Source: Granulosicoccus sp964498925 (GTDB lineage: Bacteria > Pseudomonadota > Gammaproteobacteria > Granulosicoccales > Granulosicoccaceae). Taken from it: a stretch of 6,288 nt of DNA. Below, piece by piece: positions 1 to 5,254 of this stretch. A program made the position numbers and the translations under genes. Below the pieces are notes generated by a model, which was not told the origin of the DNA, did not search any database, and saw only the letters and a program-made list of their open reading frames with translations. Each line of letters starts with the position of its first letter. Position 1 is the stretch's first letter. The stretch lies in contig CAZCKD010000210.1 in assembly GCA_964498925.1 (NCBI GenBank), positions 1-6,288 on the forward strand, given 5' to 3'.

Positions 1-147
1 TCCGGTACTCATCTAGTGTTTCAAGGGCGCTTTGGCGTATCGGCATGGCAGCTGGCGAAGAGCAACTGGGCATTCGTTTTCTGGATGTATTTTGTCGCTA
101 TTGGTTTGCTATGGCTGCTTGCAACAACATCTCGAATAGTTTCCTGA
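1..147 (+). CDS. C-terminal fragment of an unidentified membrane protein (5' end outside window)
   Basis: Frame 1 is open from the first base to a TGA at 145-147 and encodes 48 residues. After about 20 mixed residues comes an aromatic, strongly hydrophobic stretch at local residues 23-41 (beginning WAFVFWMY, ending LLWLLA). It is flanked by a Lys before it and an Arg after it, and then by a short polar tail. This is what the last transmembrane helix of an inner-membrane protein looks like. A transporter or a membrane-bound acyltransferase would both fit, but 48 residues carry no diagnostic motif, so I assign no family. The gene runs tail to tail with the hydrolase at 287-1168, with 139 bp between the two stops. 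No clear GC-rich hairpin followed by a T-run is visible after its stop. I am fairly sure it is a real gene end and unsure of its identity. Confidence 0.6.
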   Translation, partial: SGTHLVFQGRFGVSAWQLAKSNWAFVFWMYFVAIGLLWLLATTSRIVS

Positions 148-286
148 ATAGTCCAATGCATTGTCAAAAGCCTTCTTCAGTACCCCGTTACACCTGTGGT
201 ACGGACTCTCGAACGATATGACCCCATCGTAGCCACTCAGCTCCGCTGGCTCACAACAGTAGCAGTCACTGCCCTGAACACCGTGC
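148..286. other. Convergent intergenic spacer, no gene recognised
   Basis: This 139-bp spacer lies between the stop codons of the membrane-protein fragment and the alpha/beta hydrolase. It contains two small perfect palindromes, CAATGCATTG at 154-163 and GCAGTCACTGC at 262-272. It also has a weak 5-bp stem (ACGAT/ATCGT) around 214-231. None is followed by a T-run, so I cannot call an intrinsic terminator for either convergent gene. Some frames happen to stay open through it, but none has a credible start codon and ribosome-binding site. Confidence 0.5.
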
Positions 287-1168
287 TTAGCGCGTAATCA
301 ACGCAAGTGACTTTTCAAAGAACGGGCTTGCATTATCAGCGAGCACGTTAAGTTCATCGAAGTGATCAACACCTGGCACAACATACAAGGATACGTCACG
401 TTCATCATTGTCGAACGCATCTTTATACATTTGGGCCTGCCTGTGAAATTCATCAGTTTCGGCTCCGCCCACTACCACCATCTGTGGGGCATTAGTAGTC
501 GGTGCATGGTTGATCATTGGACTTTGAGATTCAGCTTCCTCAGCGCTCATACGAATTCCGGAATTCAACCCTTCCGTTAAACGAACCGGTTCTAACAAGC
601 TCAGCGGTGATACTGGAATACCGGAGCGGATAAGCTCAGCTGGTAAATCTAATTGATAGCTTGGCCAATGCGTGCCCATCATCATCTCAGTAATATGGCC
701 TCCAGCGGAATGACCCATGACGTTTAAATTCAACCCATTGACGCCAAGACTTTCTGCATGGGTGAAAAGGTAAGCCAGTGATTCTCTTGCTTCCTCTGAA
801 ATGCGCGTCAGAGTTACCGCCGGGCATAAATCGTATCCAACGATAACAACGTTTACAGAAGCAGCCACAAACGGTTCTGCTAGGAAACTGTAGATGGACT
901 TATCACCTCTTTGCCAGTAGCCGCCGTGAAAATAGACTAACGTTGGCGCGGCTGTATCACCGCAGGAGAACACATCTAGCTTCTGCTTCTCTCCGTCGCC
1001 GTATCGAATATCAAGACGACAATCCAACGTGGCTCGGGCCGATTCACTACGGCTCACCCAATCCGGGATAACCGTTTGCTCATAGTCCGGGCGGCCTAAC
1101 CGTAAGTTGTACTGTTGCTCAAATTCATCTGAAGAAAAACGTTCATGAAAAGTTAATACATCACTCAT
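287..1168 (-). CDS. Alpha/beta hydrolase, kynurenine formamidase (arylformamidase)-like
   Basis: This 293-residue cytosolic serine hydrolase has no signal peptide. HGGYWQ at 81-86 is the oxyanion-hole motif typical of the animal-type kynurenine formamidase/esterase branch. The nucleophile elbow GHSAG at 152-156 puts the catalytic Ser at 154. GGAETDEFHRQ at 234-244 carries the acid, and VDHFD at 267-271 supplies the catalytic His269. By my alignment from memory with human AFMID (GQFDSPEFHRQ), the acid position here is Glu237 instead of Asp. The likely reaction is hydrolysis of an N-formyl-arylamine or another small amide or ester; the substrate is inferred. It is unrelated to the metal-dependent bacterial KynB fold, and no other kynurenine-pathway genes are present. 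It is the last gene of the operon. Its GGAGG ribosome-binding site lies inside the end of the GST gene and only 3 bp separate the two genes, so translation is probably coupled. Fold assignment is firm; kynurenine specificity is not. Confidence 0.9.
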   Translation of the reverse strand: MSDVLTFHERFSSDEFEQQYNLRLGRPDYEQTVIPDWVSRSESARATLDCRLDIRYGDGEKQKLDVFSCGDTAAPTLVYFHGGYWQRGDKSIYSFLAEPFVAASVNVVIVGYDLCPAVTLTRISEEARESLAYLFTHAESLGVNGLNLNVMGHSAGGHITEMMMGTHWPSYQLDLPAELIRSGIPVSPLSLLEPVRLTEGLNSGIRMSAEEAESQSPMINHAPTTNAPQMVVVGGAETDEFHRQAQMYKDAFDNDERDVSLYVVPGVDHFDELNVLADNASPFFEKSLALITR

Positions 1169-1171
1169 TGC

Positions 1172-1846
1172 TTATCCTCCTTCACCGGCACAAGCCACTT
1201 CTAAGGCCTGCCACTCATCCGGATTGGTTCCAAAAAATCTCATCACGTGTTTTTGATAGGCTGGTCTTTCACACAGGCGTTGATACCAGGATTCGATATT
1301 CGGGAAACGCGGTCTTTCGATATCGACGTTGAAGTATCGGTAAGCCACGGCACCAAGAGGAATATCACCCATCGAGAATTCATCCCCTGCAACAAATCGC
1401 CGGTTCGCCAGATGGTTTTCTAACAGTGTTAAAACAGATGCGGCATCTTTTGCATGACCTTCTATGATCGATGTATCTCTGTTCTCAGGTTGCGTTCGAA
1501 CGGTGGCGAAGAATAGTTGAATCACAGGCGTGAATGCTCTACTACCGCACCACTCCATCCATTGATCGGCTATGGCACGCTTTTGAACATGAACGGGACA
1601 CAGATTGCCACACCCGTATTTTAATGAAAGGTATCTGACTATAACGTGAGACTCCCACAGCGCGAAATCATCATCACGAATAGTAGGGATCATGCGATTA
1701 GGATTCATATCGCCAAACTCGGGCGTATCCAGTTGACCAAAACTGCCACCGGCAAGTTTTAATACATAATCTAGCCCTAATTCTTCTGCTGTCCAGATGA
1801 CAGGAATAACATTTGAAGAATAAGGACGTCCCCAAATTTCCAACAT
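1172..1846 (-). CDS. Glutathione S-transferase family protein
   Basis: This is a 224-residue cytosolic GST of normal length. The N-terminal thioredoxin-like domain (about 1-77) begins with WGRPYSSNVIPVIWTAEELGL; the Ser10/Ser11 pair sits where Ser-type GSTs carry the catalytic Ser that activates the glutathione thiol. MIPTI at 52-56 contains the cis-proline (Pro54). WESHVIVRYL at 64-73 has the Glu-Ser pair that binds the gamma-glutamyl part of glutathione. The helical C-terminal domain (about 88-205) contains FVAGDEFSMGDIPLG at 151-165, with the conserved N-capping box Ser158-x-x-Asp161. It is the middle gene between an LLM monooxygenase and a hydrolase, so it may conjugate or isomerise an electrophilic oxygenation product; this is inferred from context. 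The ATG at 1844-1846 has a GAGG 8 nt upstream. A heptanucleotide repeat array sits directly before this site. The family is secure; the subclass and substrate are unknown. Confidence 0.93.
   Translation of the reverse strand: MLEIWGRPYSSNVIPVIWTAEELGLDYVLKLAGGSFGQLDTPEFGDMNPNRMIPTIRDDDFALWESHVIVRYLSLKYGCGNLCPVHVQKRAIADQWMEWCGSRAFTPVIQLFFATVRTQPENRDTSIIEGHAKDAASVLTLLENHLANRRFVAGDEFSMGDIPLGAVAYRYFNVDIERPRFPNIESWYQRLCERPAYQKHVMRFFGTNPDEWQALEVACAGEGG
1176..1180 (-). promoter_or_regulatory. Ribosome-binding site of the hydrolase gene, inside the GST gene
   Basis: The minus strand reads GGAGG, then 7 nt (ATAAGCA), then the ATG at 1166-1168. The Shine-Dalgarno bases form the last Glu-Gly-Gly codons of the GST gene, just before its TAA at 1172-1174. 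This fixes the hydrolase start and suggests that ribosomes finishing GST reinitiate on it. Confidence 0.85.
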
Positions 1847-1854
1847 GAAGTTAA

Positions 1855-1858
1855 CCTC
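1855..1858 (-). promoter_or_regulatory. Ribosome-binding site of the GST gene
   Basis: The minus strand reads GAGG, an 8-nt spacer (TTAACTTC), then the ATG at 1844-1846. The site lies only two bases downstream of the inverted repeat at 1861-1876. Folding there could therefore influence initiation. Confidence 0.75.
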
Positions 1859-1860
1859 AT

Positions 1861-1876
1861 TAAACGTATGCGTTTA
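1861..1876 (-). repeat. Small inverted repeat next to the GST ribosome-binding site
   Basis: TAAACG at 1861-1866 and CGTTTA at 1871-1876 are exact reverse complements separated by TATG, giving a 6-bp stem with a 4-nt loop. The right arm is also the first unit of the heptanucleotide array. In the transcript every array unit therefore carries a copy of UAAACG that could pair with the single CGUUUA beside the Shine-Dalgarno sequence. The stem is AU-rich and short, so its stability alone is modest. Confidence 0.6.
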
Positions 1877-1914
1877 GCGTTTAGCGTTTAGCGTTTAGCG
1901 TTTAGCGTTTAGCG
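1870..1914. repeat. Heptanucleotide tandem repeat (GCGTTTA)x6.4
   Basis: Six perfect head-to-tail copies of GCGTTTA (units starting at 1870, 1877, 1884, 1891, 1898 and 1905) are followed by a partial GCG at 1912-1914, 45 bp in all with no mismatch. The array fills about half of the 86-bp spacer between the monooxygenase stop (1933-1935) and the GST start (1846). Because 7 is not a multiple of 3, the TAA of the CGCTAAA strand and the TAG of the TTTAGCG strand fall in all three frames, so the array cannot be coding. Perfect short-unit arrays are prone to slipped-strand length change. Here that would alter the leader ahead of the GST and hydrolase genes. Confidence 0.97.
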
Positions 1915-1932
1915 ACAATACACCAAGCGGGA

Positions 1933-3099
1933 CTAAGCCGTATGGAACGCAGGCACCACGTGTTCAAACAAGCGGTCCCAGCTTGCAAGAATCTTCGAAT
2001 AAGGCACGCCCGTGTATTGCTGCATCAGGACGAGATGATTAAGGCCGATCAGTTCCTGACTTTTTGCGAATCGCTCAATGACAAAATCTACAGAGCCCAC
2101 AACGATAATTCCTCGCTTATTCAAAAAATCAAACCAGTCATCTTTTTCATCATCAGCAGTCATCTCTTCCCCGACATCAAGATAACCATGCTTTGTCCAC
2201 TCACCCGCAGGACGCGAACCACCTAGAAACTCATAGTAAGCATTAATGGCCGGGCGAATAGTGCGCTCTGCTTCTTCCATACTCTCACCAACATAAACCG
2301 CGGTACATACCCCGACACCTTCACCCAGCGCCGCTGGAGAACCTTTGTACTCCGCAAGCGCATCGCGATAGGGCTCCCAACAAGCGAGCGTTCGCTTGGG
2401 GGCTGAAGACATTGAAATTACACCGTAACCTTTGCCACCTGCCATCTTAAAAGTTGGCGGAGCATTGGACATTAACCATACCGGCGGATGCGGTTGAGTA
2501 TACGGACGGGGATGTAGGTACATAGCCTTATACTCACCATCACTGGCATGATAGCGCGGATCGAGCGGCTCAAAAAAACGATTCCCCTCCTTCCAGCCCG
2601 GAACCGGGAATTCATAAAATTCGCCTTTGTGCGTGAATGCCTCGTTAGTCCAGGCTTTGAGAATTATTTCCAGAGACTCTTGATAGAGCCTCATGACCTT
2701 GTCGTTCTCGCGCCTATCAGCATCCCGATTGAATTGAATGGTGGCTCGTTCATTAATGCCTTTAGCCACACCAAAATCCACACGACCCAACGTCATGTTG
2801 TCCAGCATGGCGATGTCTTCTGCCACTCGCAACGGGTGCCAATCGGGTAAAACCACTGGACACGTGCCTACTCGAATTTTCTGGCAATGGGCCGCGATGT
2901 GAGTACACATCTGAATAGGATTAGGCGGCGCATTCATATACCCATTGTGGGCAAAGTGATGCTCGGTAAACCAACTGGTAGTGAAGCCGGACTGCTCCGC
3001 AAGCGCACTCTGCTCGCGGAGCATATCCAAAGCCTGAGTCCACGGTATTGTTTCACCGGGACTAAAATTGGGAATGATGTCGAATCTCACGCAGTTCAC
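1933..3099 (-). CDS. LLM class (luciferase-like) flavin-dependent monooxygenase
   Basis: This 388-residue protein has the bacterial-luciferase TIM-barrel fold and probably uses reduced FMN and O2 to oxygenate a small organic substrate in the cytoplasm. Signature segments (numbering from the GTG at 3099): SGFTTSWFTEHHF at 37-49 with the typical EHHF; HCQKIRVGTCPVVLP at 71-85; and HPLRVAEDIAMLDNMTLGR at 88-106, followed by VDFGVAKG, the usual barrel core. A C-terminal segment, VGSVDFVIERF at 334-344, then GLNHLVLM, is also family-typical. The start is ambiguous. The longest start is GTG at 3097-3099. A second GTG at 3088-3090 is preceded by GGTGA with 5-nt spacing and gives MRFDIIPNF, which looks more like the family's N-terminus, so the true protein may be 3 residues shorter. 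It is first in the operon, with a promoter just upstream. No flavin reductase is visible nearby. The family is certain; the substrate is unknown. Confidence 0.93.
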   Translation of the reverse strand: MNCVRFDIIPNFSPGETIPWTQALDMLREQSALAEQSGFTTSWFTEHHFAHNGYMNAPPNPIQMCTHIAAHCQKIRVGTCPVVLPDWHPLRVAEDIAMLDNMTLGRVDFGVAKGINERATIQFNRDADRRENDKVMRLYQESLEIILKAWTNEAFTHKGEFYEFPVPGWKEGNRFFEPLDPRYHASDGEYKAMYLHPRPYTQPHPPVWLMSNAPPTFKMAGGKGYGVISMSSAPKRTLACWEPYRDALAEYKGSPAALGEGVGVCTAVYVGESMEEAERTIRPAINAYYEFLGGSRPAGEWTKHGYLDVGEEMTADDEKDDWFDFLNKRGIIVVGSVDFVIERFAKSQELIGLNHLVLMQQYTGVPYSKILASWDRLFEHVVPAFHTA

Positions 3100-3123
3100 C
3101 GCATAATAGATCAGCCAATGAAC

Positions 3124-3151
3124 ATAGTAATCTCGTTATTTACCCCGTCAA
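3124..3151 (-). promoter_or_regulatory. Candidate sigma70 promoter of the monooxygenase-GST-hydrolase operon
   Basis: Read on the minus strand there is a -35 TTGACG (3146-3151, 5 of 6 consensus), a 16-bp spacer and a -10 TACTAT (3124-3129, 4 of 6). Transcription would begin near 3117, giving a leader of roughly 20-30 nt before the GTG start candidates. It lies in the 136-bp gap after msrA. The operon could therefore be expressed independently, although read-through from msrA is also possible because no terminator is seen between them. Confidence 0.55.
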
Positions 3152-3235
3152 CACGAAGAAGTCATTTAAGCTTGATCGTAGTCGTCACTGGGATACTACC
3201 CCTGTAAATCTGTTTTAAAGATAACCCTCAGGATG

Positions 3236-3826
3236 CTAGACAGTAGCAGCATCACCCCAAATTGCTTTCAAGCGACGGTCACGTCCACAGGCAAAGCGAT
3301 AGGCTTTGTACCGAACCGGGCTTTTCTTATAGAAATCCTGATGGTGTATTTCAGCACCCACCAGAGGATAAAAGGTCTCTAAAGGAAGGATCGGGGTTAC
3401 AACGTCATTATCCGGGAACTGTTCGATAACCCGTTGTTTGGACTTATCTGCCAAAACGCGTTGCTCATCAGTCTCAACAAAGATAGCGCTTAGGTAGCTG
3501 GGCCCTTTATCGCAAAACTGTCCTCGGGCATCAAACGGATCAATGTTCACCCAGAAATGATCGAGTAAATCCTGATAGCTCAGCACGTCGCTGTCGTAGG
3601 TTATTTCCACCGCTTCATAATGGCCTGCATGGTTGCCGTTGTAGCTGGGATTATCTGCAGTTCCACCAGTAAAACCAGACACCACACTACTCACACCTTC
3701 AAGCGCTTCAAAATCTTTTTCCATACACCAGAAACACCCCCCGGCGAACACGACTTTATCTGCGAACGCAGGTGTTGCAGAGAACGCTGTCAGACTTATG
3801 GCAAAGCTTAATAAAAACGACTTCAT
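3236..3826 (-). CDS. msrA: Peptide-methionine (S)-S-oxide reductase MsrA, exported
   Basis: This 196-residue enzyme reduces methionine-S-sulfoxide in oxidised proteins. Residues 1-22 form a Sec-type signal peptide (MKSFLLSF, then a hydrophobic core) with probable cleavage after AFA, so the enzyme should act in the periplasm. GGCFWC at 29-34 holds the nucleophile Cys31, with a second Cys at 34. GHYEAVEITYD at 68-78, DPFDARGQFCDKG at 97-108 and AEIHHQDFYKKSPVRY at 158-173 are family blocks. CGRDRRL at 180-186 contains the likely resolving Cys180. The reading frame is open upstream to an ATG at 3988. I chose the ATG at 3824-3826 because it gives a clean signal peptide right before the catalytic domain and has AGGG 6 nt upstream. 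The longer version would bury the signal peptide behind 54 untypical residues. It is transcribed in the same direction as the operon beyond it but is probably its own unit. Confidence 0.93.
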   Translation of the reverse strand: MKSFLLSFAISLTAFSATPAFADKVVFAGGCFWCMEKDFEALEGVSSVVSGFTGGTADNPSYNGNHAGHYEAVEITYDSDVLSYQDLLDHFWVNIDPFDARGQFCDKGPSYLSAIFVETDEQRVLADKSKQRVIEQFPDNDVVTPILPLETFYPLVGAEIHHQDFYKKSPVRYKAYRFACGRDRRLKAIWGDAATV

Positions 3827-3832
3827 AATTGA

Positions 3833-3836
3833 CCCT
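3833..3836 (-). promoter_or_regulatory. msrA: Ribosome-binding site deciding the msrA start
   Basis: The minus strand reads AGGG, then TCAATT (6 nt), then the ATG at 3824-3826. It supports the signal-peptide start over the in-frame ATG at 3988. Confidence 0.65.
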
Positions 3837-4039
3837 ATTAAAAATATCAAACGAATGAAAGGCAATATCGCCAACTCGATGGCCAGACCACATGAGGCCT
3901 CTAGCCGGTGTTCGCTACCTTTGTGTGTCGGGCGGCAGGATCGTTCCATAATCCGAACCCAATTTCGTTTTGGTAAGTATCCGCCCAATTTAAACCCAAC
4001 GGCTATTTCTTGAGAATTTTAGAACAACGGTTTTTGCAG

Positions 4040-4056
4040 TTGAGTCAACGACTCAA
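4040..4056. promoter_or_regulatory. Operator-like perfect inverted repeat TTGAGTC-AAC-GACTCAA
   Basis: The 7-bp arms match exactly around a 3-nt centre. The site sits 200 bp upstream of the 332-residue protein gene and 214 bp upstream of msrA. No T-run follows, so it is more like a binding site for a dimeric regulator than a terminator. Which regulator, and which of the two genes it would serve, cannot be told. Chance remains possible for a single copy. Confidence 0.4.
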
Positions 4057-4255
4057 ATCACAAGCTATGAACGCATTGTTGCGAATTATTACCACTTAAG
4101 TCGTGAACTGGTTCTAAACCAAAATCTAAGAGGCGCATTTTTGAAGGGCAAGTCACACGATTATTTACGCTTTAAGAGACAAGTAACCTATACAACGTAC
4201 TCTTCTTTGCCCTACCCTTCTTTCTTTAGAATTTTGCATCATCATCTGGCGCTGA

Positions 4256-5254
4256 ATGGACAACAGAATAGGAAATGCGGGTGGGATTCCTCCCCATGCA
4301 TCCTCGGATGAAAAATCCCATAAAGAACGTAGGGATGCGCCCAATAAAACGCAAAGCGATGCTCTTCAAGAACGCTTCAACGCTGCGGGTGAACAACGCC
4401 CGATTCAAAACCTCATTGATGAGCCTATAAATCCTAAGGATGTGATATCCGAACTACGCAGCTCCTTATTGTCCCTCGAAGAAATCATTAATAAGCAGGA
4501 GAGTTCACTTTCCTCCTCGAACCAATCTCAACCTCGTTTTACCAAGGCGGATCAGACTGCGAACGGCGAACAGCTTAAAGAACTGTCCGGACTACTCATG
4601 GACATTACTCAGTCGACTCCTGATCAACAGAAGATGCGGGAGATACAGGCGCGGTTGGATAGTTTGTCGGGAGAAGTCACTGCATCGCACTCCAATGCGA
4701 ACCCAACCAGCTGGACGCACTCTGGAAGAACATTTAGTACCGTTAGGGAATCCTCAGTACAAACCGATGTTGACCAATCGTATGAGAGCATCGGAGAATC
4801 AGACAACGGCAATTCGCAGCAGTCTTATACCTCTACTGAGCGACCTTCCCACACTGGTAACGAACTGACTTCTGAAAAAGCACTACCCGATGGAAGCAGC
4901 AAAACGCTTGTATCGAGTGAAACTGCAACACAGCCTCAATCAATTGGCATCGTGGCAGGCGGTGTTTTGCTCTCGGGCCTGGTAGCCCTAGGAATAATCA
5001 CCGGCGGTACGGTGACGCTCCTTGACGGCGGACGTGATGTCTATCTAGGAACACGCGACGGTGTAATCGATAAAGCGGCTATAGGTGCATCAAAGTTAGC
5101 GGCTGGCGCGTCTATTCTCATAGGAATAACCACTGCTAACCCGGCGTCACTGGCTGGCGGAGCAATCATCTATGCGGGCAGTTTACTGTACCAACATCGC
5201 GAGGTACTAACCTCACAAATCAAACAACTCTGGAATTGGTTTAAGTCAGACTAA
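4256..5254 (+). CDS. Uncharacterised Ser/Gln/Asn-rich protein with two C-terminal hydrophobic segments
   Basis: I do not recognise this 332-residue protein. No cysteine is present. Residues 1-60 are polar and probably disordered. Residues 60-85 and 104-142 look like amphipathic helices or short coiled coils (for example ISELRSSLLSLEEIINKQ at 64-81). Residues 143-228 are Ser/Thr/Asn/Gln-rich linker. Then come two Gly-rich hydrophobic segments: 229-256 (containing IVAGGVLLSGLVALGIITGG) and about 284-312 (containing GASILIGITTANP and AGGAIIYAGSLLY). A charged segment with GGRDVYLGTRDG lies between them, and the tail ends in WNWFK. There is no N-terminal signal peptide. A disordered Cys-free N-terminus plus two close hydrophobic helices resembles type III effectors or translocators and inclusion-membrane proteins, but no secretion genes are in view, so this is inference. 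The ATG directly follows an in-frame TGA and lacks a clear Shine-Dalgarno sequence. The stop overlaps the convergent dehydrogenase stop. Confidence 0.8.
   Translation: MDNRIGNAGGIPPHASSDEKSHKERRDAPNKTQSDALQERFNAAGEQRPIQNLIDEPINPKDVISELRSSLLSLEEIINKQESSLSSSNQSQPRFTKADQTANGEQLKELSGLLMDITQSTPDQQKMREIQARLDSLSGEVTASHSNANPTSWTHSGRTFSTVRESSVQTDVDQSYESIGESDNGNSQQSYTSTERPSHTGNELTSEKALPDGSSKTLVSSETATQPQSIGIVAGGVLLSGLVALGIITGGTVTLLDGGRDVYLGTRDGVIDKAAIGASKLAAGASILIGITTANPASLAGGAIIYAGSLLYQHREVLTSQIKQLWNWFKSD

Larger units (their letters stand above)
3827..4255. other. Divergent gene-free region between msrA and the 332-residue protein gene
   Basis: This 429-bp stretch separates two divergently transcribed genes. 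Its right half is AT-rich; a hand count over 4021-4200 gives 70 of 180 G or C, about 39%, against 50% in a sampled 60-base stretch of the GST gene. It contains a perfect 7-bp-arm inverted repeat (4040-4056) and a 5-bp-arm one (4109-4121). A pyrimidine-rich tract runs over about 4199-4225, just before the rightward start. I found no convincing promoter pair for either gene. TATACA at 4189-4194 is a possible -10, but its best -35 (TTTACG at 4164-4169) is 19 bp away. Small open frames here lack ribosome-binding sites. Confidence 0.6.

Noticed and set aside
148..297. Open frames through the convergent spacer: plus frame 1 continues open for about 49 codons after the TGA, and a Cys-rich minus-strand frame also stays open
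   Set aside because: Neither has an ATG, GTG or TTG with a ribosome-binding site at a sensible place, both overlap ends of better-supported genes, and open runs of this length arise by chance at about 50% GC.
1870..1914. Resemblance of TTTAGCG repeats to the plant-type telomere repeat TTTAGGG
   Set aside because: One base differs in every unit, the array is short and internal, and it lies within a bacterial operon; the similarity is coincidental.
3160..3235. Possible terminator between msrA and the monooxygenase operon
   Set aside because: Only a weak 5-bp stem (GTAGT/ACTAC with a 12-nt loop) was found, with no T-run on the transcribed strand.
3827..3988. N-terminal extension of MsrA from the ATG at 3986-3988
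   Set aside because: The added 54 residues have no family likeness and would hide a clear signal peptide. The internal ATG at 3824-3826 has a properly spaced AGGG.
4067..4099. Tiny frame encoding MNALLRIITT in the divergent region, as a possible leader peptide
   Set aside because: There is no ribosome-binding site, no run of regulatory codons, and no attenuator hairpin with a T-run after it.
4226..4408. Minus-strand 60-codon frame opposite the start of the 332-residue gene
   Set aside because: It is antisense to a longer, compositionally coherent gene, with no ribosome-binding site or recognisable motif.
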